A stretch of 16,243 nt of DNA. Origin: Desulfobacteraceae bacterium. Its GTDB lineage: Bacteria; Desulfobacterota; Desulfobacteria; Desulfobacterales; Desulfosalsimonadaceae. The position numbers and the translations under genes are program-made. Below the pieces are notes generated by a model that was not told where the DNA came from, did not search any database, and saw only the letters and a list, made by a program, of their open reading frames with translations. The stretch's first letter is position 1. The number at the start of each line of letters is the position of its first letter. Below are positions 9,401 through 15,030 of the stretch, one piece after another. The DNA lies in NCBI GenBank assembly GCA_003551985.1, contig PUOB01000245.1, forward strand, positions 1 through 16,243, written 5' to 3'.

Positions 9401-11919
9401 AATCGGTACGAGTTGCCTATATTTTCAAACATCCGGGCGGTATTGGCCGAGGTCGTCCATTCCAGCAGCCGCCTGTGCGAAACCGAAAGCCGAAAGAGCG
9501 TCCTGAGTACACCATCCAATGTAATGACGGTTTCATAGGGCAGAAATGCCAGCATCAGCAGCCAGCGGGAACCGGACAACCGAAAGTTGGCCGCGATGTC
9601 CTTCAGGGATGCCCGATAGCGGAATTGAGAGGAAAATTCAGTTATTGCCTGAAGTGCAAGCGGGACGGCCGATAACAGCAGGGCGAGCAGCGTCCAGATA
9701 ATGACCGGTCCCGGAAACAACAGCCATAGTGCGATCAGCAGGGCCAGCATTGCCGGCTGAAAGAGGCTCCGGATCAGGTTGTCGAGAATCTTCCAGCGGC
9801 CGATCAGCGAAAGCCGGTAGGGATTGGCAATGACGTCGGGATGGGGTTTGCGGAACAAAAGCCAGGGCAGAAGCTGCCAGTCCCCCCGCACCCATCGATG
9901 CAGCCTTCGCGCGTACACCGGATAGCTGGTGGGATATTCTTCCAGCAACACAATATCGGTCACCAGGCCGACCCGGACATGAAGGCCTTCGAAGAGGTCA
10001 TGGCTCAACAGTGCGTTATCCGGAACCCGCCGGGAAAGGATTCGCTTAAAGGCCGCGATATCATAGATGCCCTTGCCCGTGTAAATGCCCTCTCCAAACA
10101 GATCCTGGTAAACATCCGAGGTCGCTGTGGAATACAGATCCAATCCGATGCTTCCGGAAAAAATTTTTGAAAAAATGGATCGGTTTGCACTGAGCGGATG
10201 AATTTCCGTTCTCGGTTGAAGAACGGTATATCCGGAGATTCCTTCGCCTGTTCGAGAATCGAATCGTACGCGGTGCAGGGGATGGGCAAGGGTTCCTATC
10301 AGGCGATGGGCCGTTTCGCGCGGCAGCAGCGTATCGGCATCCAGGGTGATGATATAGCGTATATCCGACAAGGCGGCCATATCACCGATCCGGACGACAT
10401 AGGAGGTATTTTCGTCTCCGCTGAGCAGGCGGTTGAATTCATCGAGCTTTCCTCTTTTGCGCTCCCATCCCATCCATTTGTTTTCTTTGGGATTCCACAG
10501 TCGTTCCCGATGAAAAAGAAAAAAGGGCGAATGCCCCGCATTGTCTCCGGGCGGTGTTCCGTAGCGTTGATTGAGTCGTTCGATGCCGGTAACGGCTCTT
10601 GCGATCAGGTCACGGTCCTGAACAATCTCCTTTTCGGGTGCATCCGCCACGTCGGTCAGCAGCGCAAAAAAGAGGCGGGTGTCGGTATTGCCCAGATAAT
10701 GGCGTTCAAGCTGGCGCAGCAGCGCGTCGATCTCGTCGGTATCGCTTAACAGGGAAGGGATGACCACGATGGTGCGGCAATCGGAAGGAATGCCATCCGT
10801 AAAGTCGAGCTTCGGCAGCACCCGGGGCGGGACGATACGGGTAACGACCCAATTGGTCATGGTGACGGCGGCGATGACGACCGGTATCAGGAAAAAAACC
10901 AAAATCAGGCTCAATTGGAGCCCCGTGGCGCCGCCGCTATACCCAAGACCGATGAGCAAAAGTAGAATAAGCAGGCCGAAGATTCCGATTGTCCCCAAAT
11001 AAATAAGCGTCGGACGATTCAGGAGCCATCGCTTCAGCCGAAGTCCTGCGGCGGGCCGGAAGCCCAGCTGCGCTTCTATCCTGGCGCGGCCCGCGTCCAT
11101 GAGATAATAACCAACATGACTGTAAAGGTCGGCTTCGGATTGATTATTGATGCCGGATTGTTGAGCGAGCCGTACGACTTCCCGGGCGATTTCCGTTTCG
11201 CTGTTACGGGTTTTTCTTGCCAGTGTTTCAACGGCTTTCCGGTACCGGTCCCTGGATTCAAAATCCATGAGTCCATAAGCCCCTGACGGATCTTCCCGCA
11301 GGATTTGCTCGACAAGTGACACTTGTTCGAAAAAATCTTTCCAATCCTGCGTATCCAGGTTGCGTAGGCTCTGGATCGAGAGGGCGACCATGTCCTCGTC
11401 TGAAATCGTTTCCAATCCGGGCAAATCCGCGGGGGTAAGGCCATCGGCAGGCCTCTGCATTTCCAGGAGGTTGCCCGCCGCGTGCGCGAGCGTGTCGAGA
11501 AAGCCCAGCCGCAACATGACCGGCAGCGCCCAGAGTTCACCGATGTCCAGAATCGTGGATTGCTGATAAGTCGAAATAAAGTCCTTCAACCGATCCGTTT
11601 TCAGATCCGCCCGACATGCCCCGATGGCTTCGACGGCGACCCCGTAGACGCGGGGCTTGCCCCGGAGGGCGCCGGTGTGGAGTCCGGGCAGTTGCCGGTA
11701 GAATTCTGCCGGCATATCCTCCTGAATTTTGCGCCAGGTTTCCTGGACCATATGGAAATTGTCCAGAAGCCATTCGGATGCGGGAGACTGGGTAAACTCC
11801 TTTTCGACTTGCCGGGCGAAATGCCGGTAGGCTTTCTGGAGCACTTTTTTTTGCGCGTTCAAGCGATTGTCGAGCCAGGCCGGGTTGCCTGTCCTGCCTA
11901 TGGCGGAGCGGGTCAGCAT
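3427..11919 (-). CDS. cyclic beta-1,2-glucan synthase (NdvB/Cgs-like)
   Basis: A 2830-residue inner-membrane enzyme, about the usual length for NdvB/Cgs (roughly 2800-2870). From UDP-glucose it should build linear beta-1,2-glucan and cyclise it for the periplasm. Visible order: helical N-terminus; two membrane segments (about 305-360); GT84 glycosyltransferase domain with DAD at 527-529 (ITLDADTLLP) and RRLHRW at 671-676; more membrane segments (about 720-760, 780-800, 845-885); a helical region; a glucoamylase-like/GH189-like cyclisation region (about 1330-1540, with YGFYEAIDYTP, Glu1450); a GH94-associated beta domain (about 1580-1720); a proline-rich linker (about 1998-2026); and a C-terminal GH94-type domain with GAGDWNDGMN (Asp2510, Asp2513), NGGQYTHAA and GRGGWTWYTGS, thought to control chain length. 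The start at 11919 follows the Usp stop by one base, with AAAGGG inside the Usp end, implying translational coupling. No exporter gene (NdvA/Cgt type) is in the window. No frameshift or missing motif seen. Confidence 0.95.
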   Translation of the reverse strand: MLTRSAIGRTGNPAWLDNRLNAQKKVLQKAYRHFARQVEKEFTQSPASEWLLDNFHMVQETWRKIQEDMPAEFYRQLPGLHTGALRGKPRVYGVAVEAIGACRADLKTDRLKDFISTYQQSTILDIGELWALPVMLRLGFLDTLAHAAGNLLEMQRPADGLTPADLPGLETISDEDMVALSIQSLRNLDTQDWKDFFEQVSLVEQILREDPSGAYGLMDFESRDRYRKAVETLARKTRNSETEIAREVVRLAQQSGINNQSEADLYSHVGYYLMDAGRARIEAQLGFRPAAGLRLKRWLLNRPTLIYLGTIGIFGLLILLLLIGLGYSGGATGLQLSLILVFFLIPVVIAAVTMTNWVVTRIVPPRVLPKLDFTDGIPSDCRTIVVIPSLLSDTDEIDALLRQLERHYLGNTDTRLFFALLTDVADAPEKEIVQDRDLIARAVTGIERLNQRYGTPPGDNAGHSPFFLFHRERLWNPKENKWMGWERKRGKLDEFNRLLSGDENTSYVVRIGDMAALSDIRYIITLDADTLLPRETAHRLIGTLAHPLHRVRFDSRTGEGISGYTVLQPRTEIHPLSANRSIFSKIFSGSIGLDLYSTATSDVYQDLFGEGIYTGKGIYDIAAFKRILSRRVPDNALLSHDLFEGLHVRVGLVTDIVLLEEYPTSYPVYARRLHRWVRGDWQLLPWLLFRKPHPDVIANPYRLSLIGRWKILDNLIRSLFQPAMLALLIALWLLFPGPVIIWTLLALLLSAVPLALQAITEFSSQFRYRASLKDIAANFRLSGSRWLLMLAFLPYETVITLDGVLRTLFRLSVSHRRLLEWTTSANTARMFENIGNSYRFWQQMWGAPMLATGVAFLLAAFHFTAFIVAVPLLIAWFFSPYIAYRISRPIEIEQEILAIGQRYQLRRLARRTWFFFERFVGPDDYWLPPDHFQESPLGLVAHRTSPTNIGLLLLSTLSAYDLGYIGLPLLCARLRNTMDAMEKLEQHRGHFLNWYETRSLQPLQPRYVSTVDSGNLAACLMALREGCIGLQNAKILRWQRWQGLLDTLDVLDDIVVHFKKDASEAVSPVQSQWDHIRSHVLAVRDEPKQWVSLLHQLEKNDLPELDRRLADMVETKGHLLNAGDLNSLRLWTQRIHYQLRNARREILKLVPWLSMIDDAPAMLQTGHTPAAEAWNGLKSSLPLMPDIDEVDGICKSALKRLARLQKALQAMPATEDRDQAMAWCAQLEAGLLSAQQNARHILSDFMEIGHQAESMMAAMDFTFLFNPRRQLFRIGYNVDAGALDANHYDLLASEARIASLVAIAKGDVPQSHWLHLSRPMTRMDNTRHLLSWSGSMFEYLMPVLLMREHPATLLGQSARAAVDRQIDFGKQKNVPWGVSESAYYRFNADMHYQYRAFGVPGLGLSRGLEEDLVIAPYASLLALPIRPRAVLDNIAALTRQDALGIYGFYEAIDYTPPRLTMGEKQAVIRSFYSHHQGMILLSLANYLTDEKMINRFHSDVRIQSVELLLQEKLSNQAPIEKLPETGAVRRMAEKQKIEMNSWSVPIHSPFPHVHLLSNGHFRSFITSAGAGFSMWEKTAVTRWRADTTLDNRGTFIYVCDQESGTLWSAAYQPAGKDSRKSEARFSPHKADFRTECHDIVLHTEITVPPGDAMEIRRLTITNPSHRKRRLFVASYGEVVLAPPEIDKRHPAFNKLFIESRFLEEINGLFFRRRPRSADESPIFLIHGLILPEGANATGAYETSRLRFLGRGRTARDPIWPQNIAGTGEPSQATLDPIMCLGQAIELKPNEKIQIAWFTLASNSRKLAMETAKRYQNLSAVNQAFSAAETKIRSELRQLELSSPDLAAIGKLLSVMLYPHPALRADPKTLSANTRGQPGLWPHAISGDNPILLVRISSEEEMPFVQELLRAYTYWRKRGFIIDWVIVNMKESGYAQEVQGQLHRLMQRTNSAQWLNRRGGIFILNADQMEEADRVLIDTAAMAILDAEKGPLADQLAGIDTPPMPPLPDYTPAPTPAEEPAPAPPLPRPAGLLFDNELGGFMPDGREYAIYLPPGRMPPAPWINVIANPLFGFTVSESGSGNTWAVNSGENRLTPWHNDPVSDPPAEALYLRDEETARIWSPTPLPAGEPEPHLVRHGAGYTVFEHHSHGICQQMRLFTPVSDPVKLICLRLENSSGRMRRITATYYAEWVLGPEREGMQPFIVTDYDNEGEALFARNTYNTEFGDRVAFLSADRPLHGFTGSRSEFLGRMGDYRHPAALGRIGLANDTTAGIDPCGAVQVHLNLPPGEVQEVCFLLGQGADREDARRLAAEYRVPGRIDAAWRETAEFWDSLLGSVTVETPDAGMDLMLNRWLVYQNLSCRIWGRSALYQSSGAFGFRDQLQDVMGILHQRPEIAREHILLAARHQFAEGDVLHWWHPPSGRGVRTRMTDDLLWLPYVTAHYVKTTGDVSVLSERIPFLQAKALEPDEEERYGHYERTVEGFSLYEHCLRAIRKAATQGAHGMPLIGAGDWNDGMNRVGIGGKGESVWLGWFLRATLIDFADICRQMNQGEQADTFTGMSRELHHRIEASGWDGQWYLRGFYDDGVPLGSSQSDECRIDSIAQSWAVLSGGTTDFSRAERAMEAVAKRLVKPVDQLIRLFTPPFDTSARDPGYIKGYPPGIRENGGQYTHAATWAVWAFAELGQGDRSEALFRMLNPIYHGDTPEKVSRYRVEPYVIAADVYSMPPHTGRGGWTWYTGSGNWMYRLGLEAILGFRRRGNVLRISPCIPKAWPGFKVTYRHGDSIYHIHVLNPKGVNRGIEQILLQGEVLAGKDIPLLDENRRYDVQVFMG

Positions 11920-11920
11920 C

Positions 11921-12877
11921 CTAATGCCCTTTTCTTTCAGCAGCCGCTGTTTCGGCTTCTGTCGGCTCTATTTTGTCGCGGGGAAAATCCTGCACGAGAA
12001 GTAGCGGGGTGGTGCCGTAGGCGATAAAGGTATGTGCGATGCTTCCGAAGGTCCATCTTGGTTTTCCGGAATAACCATGGGCGCTTAAGACCACCAGGTC
12101 CGCCTGTTGTTCCCGCACCAGTTCATGGAGCCGGACGGCCGGATCATCGGACATTTCCACGAGGGTTCGGGCTTCAACGGGCAAGCGGGACAGAACCGTC
12201 TCAAAATGTTTTTTCATCTCTTTCCGGTTGCGCTCGACCAGTCGGTTCACCAGTTCCGCGTCCTCCTGAGTCAGTTGCGTCCAGCGCGGCATTTCAGGCT
12301 TGATTACCACATGGGCCAGAATCAGCCCCGCATTGTGGGATTGGGCCAGGGCGGTTGCCGGGGGCAGGGCGAACTCGGATCTTTTCGAACCATCGAGAGG
12401 AACGAGTATTCTGCTGAAGCGAAACGGGACGGACGGATCTTTCCCATAGTGATATGCCCGGACGATCATGATCGAGATGCGTGCGCGGAATACGATTTTC
12501 TGGAACACGCTGCCGGCAGACCATCCGCTCAGGCCGCTTCTGCCATGGCTGCTGAGCACCATCAGATCAATGCCTTTTTCCTGGATCGTTTCGATGATGC
12601 GCTGGGCCGGATGCCCTTCCTTTACCAAACAATCCGTCCCGATGTCCTCAGCTTCAAACCGGGCTTTCAATGCCGTCAGATAGGTGTTGGCTTCCTTCTT
12701 ATACATACTCCAGTCGAGCGGATCGACGGGCTGCAGGAAGTCGACGTTTTGCGCTTTTTCCAGAACCCGCAGCAGCGTGACATGGGCTCCGAACGCCCGG
12801 GCAAACGCTACGGCGCAGGATACGGCGCACTCGGCCAGACCGGAGCCGTCAAGGGGAATCAGAATGTGCCGGAACAT
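11921..12877 (-). CDS. universal stress protein with two Usp domains
   Basis: A 318-residue cytoplasmic protein made of two tandem UspA domains (about 1-140 and 154-298). Each begins with the ILxPLDGS strand (Asp10 and Asp162) and carries the nucleotide-binding loop: SSHG-N9-GS at 109-123 and SAHG-N9-GS at 265-279. Both match the (G/S)x2Gx9G(S/T) form found in ATP-binding Usp proteins. A short charged tail (EPTEAETAAAERKGH) follows. Tandem Usp proteins are typically induced by stress, stasis or oxygen exposure; their biochemical output is not well defined. The ATG at 12877 is preceded by AAAGGAAAAG. The stop codon is one base from the glucan synthase start, so the two form an operon. Regulatory module copy 2 lies 125 bases upstream, suggesting it drives both genes. 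Confidence 0.94.
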   Translation of the reverse strand: MFRHILIPLDGSGLAECAVSCAVAFARAFGAHVTLLRVLEKAQNVDFLQPVDPLDWSMYKKEANTYLTALKARFEAEDIGTDCLVKEGHPAQRIIETIQEKGIDLMVLSSHGRSGLSGWSAGSVFQKIVFRARISIMIVRAYHYGKDPSVPFRFSRILVPLDGSKRSEFALPPATALAQSHNAGLILAHVVIKPEMPRWTQLTQEDAELVNRLVERNRKEMKKHFETVLSRLPVEARTLVEMSDDPAVRLHELVREQQADLVVLSAHGYSGKPRWTFGSIAHTFIAYGTTPLLLVQDFPRDKIEPTEAETAAAERKGH

Positions 12878-12944
12878 CGATCTTTTCCTTTCTGGGAGTT
12901 CAGTAATGACTTATGAATCAGGGGTTGAAACGATTTTTACGAGG

Positions 12945-13021
12945 CTGTCTGAAATAATAATAACTCGTCTCTGCCTGTCGGTAAGGCATTAACATATTTT
13001 TTTGTAAGATAGCGGACTACA
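12945..13021 (-). promoter_or_regulatory. conserved regulatory module, copy 2 (upstream of usp-glucan synthase operon)
   Basis: Dyad 1 at 13003-13021 (minus strand TGTAGTCCGCTATCTTACA) and dyad 2 at 12972-12988 (TGCCTTACCGACAGGCA) are again 31 bases apart start-to-start. Of dyad 3 only a TCAGACAG half remains near 12945-12952. It is the most diverged copy in dyad 1 (left arm TGTAGT). The dyad 1 edge is 125 bases from the Usp start codon. Further upstream (13022-13055) a stretch with TTTAAATAGGGACC resembles the corresponding part of copy 1. I see nothing convincing in 13055-13213. Confidence 0.7.
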
Positions 13022-13213
13022 TTATCAGGCATGGTCCCTATTTAAAACCGGTTAATATTCAGGAATTCCAAGATAATATCTTCAGATCCCAGGACATCCC
13101 GCCGCTATGATTCGCCTGTTAGGAAAACGCATGGAAGTCAAAATAGGGTCGAAACGTTGCAGGGGAACAAGGGAGGCTTTATCGTTTAATTGCTGTTTCC
13201 CAGGTTAGTGCAC

Positions 13214-13246
13214 AAAAAATGGCAGAATCCGTTCCAGAATCCTGCC
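13214..13246 (-). terminator. intrinsic terminator of the PEP-CTERM gene
   Basis: On the minus strand a hairpin with a 10-bp stem (GGCAGGATTC / GGATTCTGCC, including two G-T pairs) and a TGGAAC loop at 13246-13221 is followed by ATTTTTT. It lies about 37 bases after the stop codon of the PEP-CTERM gene, and separates that gene from the Usp-glucan synthase unit. Confidence 0.8.
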
Positions 13247-13282
13247 TTTCAAACTAACACAAGAGTGCAACACCGAAGGATT

Positions 13283-13666
13283 TTACTTGCTGTCCCCTCC
13301 CCGCTTCCTACCGAGTACTGCAAGCCCGACCAATCCAGCCCCGATGAGCATCATGGTAGCCGGTTCGTGGACCTGTTCGGGAGTCGGTTCGGGGGTCGGT
13401 TCGACACGGGCGATTCTGGCAGCAAAAGCGGTTTTGGCCGCAAAATCGTTTCTGGAAGCAAAATGGGACATTGCTGAAATTTGTCCGATATTGCTATCAA
13501 TCGTGTCCAGGTAATAATACCCGCTGAAATCATTGCCTGTGTATTTCTTGAAAGCACCTGCATAGGCGTTCTGGTCTTTGTCTATGTTATACCCATACAA
13601 CGCTGCATTGGCACTGAATGCAACCCCCAACATCAATATCATTGTCCATAAGGTAATTTTTCTCAT
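13283..13666 (-). CDS. small PEP-CTERM sorting-domain protein
   Basis: A 127-residue exported protein. Residues 1-21 form a signal peptide (MRKITLWTMILMLGVAFSANA). The short mature region is rich in Asn, Asp and Tyr (YGYNIDKDQNAYAG, SGYYYLDTIDSN), then a PTPEPTPEQ spacer. The C-terminus is a PEP-CTERM signal: HEPATMM from residue 100, a hydrophobic span (about 103-118) and basic RKR (120-122). Exosortase normally cleaves at the PEP-like site and the product is exported or tied to exopolysaccharide. Here the motif reads H-E-P rather than P-E-P, a tolerated variant. No exosortase or polysaccharide genes are in the window. AGGGAGAGAGAAAAG precedes the ATG. It has its own upstream module (copy 3) and a strong terminator, so it is probably monocistronic. 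The mature domain matches no family I recognise. Confidence 0.88.
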   Translation of the reverse strand: MRKITLWTMILMLGVAFSANAALYGYNIDKDQNAYAGAFKKYTGNDFSGYYYLDTIDSNIGQISAMSHFASRNDFAAKTAFAARIARVEPTPEPTPEQVHEPATMMLIGAGLVGLAVLGRKRGGDSK

Positions 13667-13701
13667 CTTTTCTCTCTCCCTTTTTCCGGCACCCCAATAA
13701 A

Positions 13702-13884
13702 GGCGCAGCAGAAATACGTCAGAAAACTGTTTGACTTATATAGAAAAATAAGACCTCGCTTATGCCTGTCGATAAGGCATTGTCACATTCTTTTGTAAGA
13801 TAGATTCCTACATTTTAGGGTACCGACCGTTTCGGTGCGGTTGGCCTGGCTGGCATTGGCTAAAACAGAAAACTGTTCAGAGCG
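13702..13884 (-). promoter_or_regulatory. conserved regulatory module, copy 3 (upstream of PEP-CTERM gene)
   Basis: Dyad 1 at 13794-13812 (minus strand TGTAGGAATCTATCTTACA), dyad 2 at 13763-13779 (TGCCTTATCGACAGGCA) and a dyad 3 region near 13719-13735 (TCAAACAG-TTT-TCTGACG). Similarity to copy 4 extends on both sides: gene-proximal ACGTATT...GCAGCGCC-like sequence, and gene-distal GCCAATGCCNGCCAG..CCGC..CGAAACG up to about 13884. CTATATAA between dyads 2 and 3 could be a -10-like element. The dyad 1 edge is 127 bases from the PEP-CTERM start codon. Confidence 0.75.
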
Positions 13885-13913
13885 ACTCTGCCTTCCGCAT
13901 TTTTATAATCCGT

Positions 13914-14039
13914 TTATGCGTCATTCGTTCCGGATATATTCTCTTTTTTGCTTTTTTGCTTTCGTTTTTCCTTCAACGTGCTTTTGCTTTTTTTCTGCTC
14001 TTCGCGCTTGCCTTTATCTTTTTTCCCCTTGTCCACCAT
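13914..14039 (-). CDS. lysine-rich 41-residue protein
   Basis: A short gene encoding MVDKGKKDKGKREEQKKSKS then TLKEKRKQKSKKENISGTNDA. Fourteen of 41 residues are Lys and two are Arg, giving a strongly positive, probably disordered protein. The ATG at 14039 is preceded by a good Shine-Dalgarno (GGGAAAGGGGCAACGAT). The composition and the DKGKKDKGKREEQKK start resemble small, conserved, uncharacterised basic proteins found near stress genes in Proteobacteria, which supports a real gene over a chance purine-rich run. It lies 128 bases downstream of the lipoprotein gene, same strand, and probably shares its transcript. Function unknown; nucleic-acid or polyanion binding is only a guess from charge. 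The purine-rich strand bias of 13914-14039 is explained by this gene. Confidence 0.7.
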   Translation of the reverse strand: MVDKGKKDKGKREEQKKSKSTLKEKRKQKSKKENISGTNDA

Positions 14040-14167
14040 ATCGTTGCCCCTTTCCCGTTTGGAACCGATAAAACCGTCTGGATCATTGCTGGTTGCCGAG
14101 AAACGGCAGAGTCCGAAGGTGTTCTTCTTCCTCCCATCTCTGCCGTCGGTTCAGCAGCAATGGCCCG

Positions 14168-14806
14168 TTACTGGGCCATGGCTTCGTTTGCCCTGTTAAC
14201 GGCCGTTTGAATATCCGTTATGTCATATTTAAGCTCGCTGCCCTTCCTGGCTACTTTACGGGCCTCCGGTGCAATCGCCCGGATGCCATCCGGCGTCAGG
14301 TCGTTTGAAAGATACGACTGGATTTCCTTCAGATCGGAGACGTAAGTGTTGAGATCCTCCTTTACCCCTATGCTGCTTGTGGCTATCCTATCGTATATCG
14401 CGCTGAGCTCGAGTCGCCGTTGTTCGCTGAGTTGCTGTATCCTGGGATTTTTATATTGGTCGCCTTCTTTCTGCCACTCCTGGAAATAATCGATGCCTCT
14501 GGCATCCATTTCATCGGCGTGCTTGGTAAAGTTTTTCTCCATTTGTTCCATTTCTGAGACGTTTTCCGTATATAGCAGGAAGGCCCTTTCCACGTCGGTG
14601 TTATCCGGTTTAACAAGTTCTCTGAGCGATGCCCCTGTCGCATCCACATGCACGAGAAGCAATTTGATCGTCTTGTCCATTTCGGTCATGGAGGTTTGTG
14701 CCCTTGCTGAACGCTCCATGCCGGTCGTCGCACACCCCGCCATGCCGATAGCGGCTGTGATGGCAATTGCCAGTGAAAACAGCGTCAATTGATTGATTTT
14801 TTTCAT
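14168..14806 (-). CDS. DUF2959-like lipoprotein
   Basis: A 212-residue putative lipoprotein. MKKINQLTLFSLAIAITAA leads to a lipobox IGMAGC, with lipidation expected at Cys25. The rest is almost entirely helical and charged, with coiled-coil character (MTEMDKTIKLLLVHVDATG, YTENVSEMEQMEKNFTKHAD, SEQRRLELSAIYDRI). The GIDYFQEWQKEGDQYKNPRI segment, followed by a SEQRRLEL helix and a YLSNDLTPDGIRAI end, matches the architecture of DUF2959 proteins, whose function is unknown. It lacks the YY.AMEK.G start often seen in that family, so the assignment is moderate. AAAGGAATATAAA precedes the ATG at 14806. A 7-bp hairpin (14160-14179) surrounds the stop codon without a T-run. Upstream come a dispersed repeat and regulatory module copy 4; downstream is the lysine-rich gene. 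Confidence 0.8.
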   Translation of the reverse strand: MKKINQLTLFSLAIAITAAIGMAGCATTGMERSARAQTSMTEMDKTIKLLLVHVDATGASLRELVKPDNTDVERAFLLYTENVSEMEQMEKNFTKHADEMDARGIDYFQEWQKEGDQYKNPRIQQLSEQRRLELSAIYDRIATSSIGVKEDLNTYVSDLKEIQSYLSNDLTPDGIRAIAPEARKVARKGSELKYDITDIQTAVNRANEAMAQ

Positions 14807-14871
14807 TTTATATTCCTTTCTTTTAATTTCGGTCAGATAACGCTTTGAACATTATCTTCCGGTTTTCCAAT

Positions 14872-15027
14872 AATGACGACGTCGTAAAGTCCATTATCTG
14901 CGCCTGCGCACAATTTTCCGTAATCTCACGTACACTAAGTACGCCGCGTTCTTCGGGGAGCCGCGAAAACCGTGCCCCGGAGCTTTTATAAAGCCGACAG
15001 ATCACAATGTTACGAGCGCATCAATAA
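14872..15027. repeat. dispersed non-coding repeat A, inserted upstream of the lipoprotein gene
   Basis: About 155 bp sharing several blocks with repeat B near the window end: GTAAAGTCC-ATTATCTGCG (left), AAGTACGCCGCGTTCTTCG (centre), CTTTTATAAAGCCGACAGATC and TACGAGCGCATCAA (right). All blocks are in the same order and orientation as in B. Left and right ends are imperfect inverted repeats (GTCGTAAAGTCC against GGCTTTATAAAAGCTCC reversed). No ORF is supported. It lies exactly between the lipoprotein leader and regulatory module copy 4, lengthening that leader. A non-autonomous mobile element is the likely interpretation. Confidence 0.7.
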
Positions 15028-15030
15028 TGA

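Noticed and set aside
3295..13021. Sigma-54 (-24/-12) promoters in the four modules
   Set aside because: GG pairs in dyad 2 are not followed by GC at ten bases in any copy.
13110..13206. Short plus-strand ORF (MIRLLGKRMEV...) in the gap between the usp and PEP-CTERM genes
   Set aside because: No ribosome-binding site, Cys/Arg-rich end, and it runs toward the terminator; composition looks random.
14160..14179. Hairpin ATGGCCC-N6-GGGCCAT around the lipoprotein stop codon as an intrinsic terminator
   Set aside because: The stem is only 7 bp, overlaps the coding end, and no T-run follows on the transcript strand; another 9-bp inverted repeat at 14103-14146 has a long loop and likewise no clear T-run.
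13835..14210. Phe-rich plus-strand open frames (77-84 residues)
   Set aside because: They are the pyrimidine-rich complement of the lysine-rich minus-strand gene; the minus-strand frame has the ribosome-binding site and plausible start.
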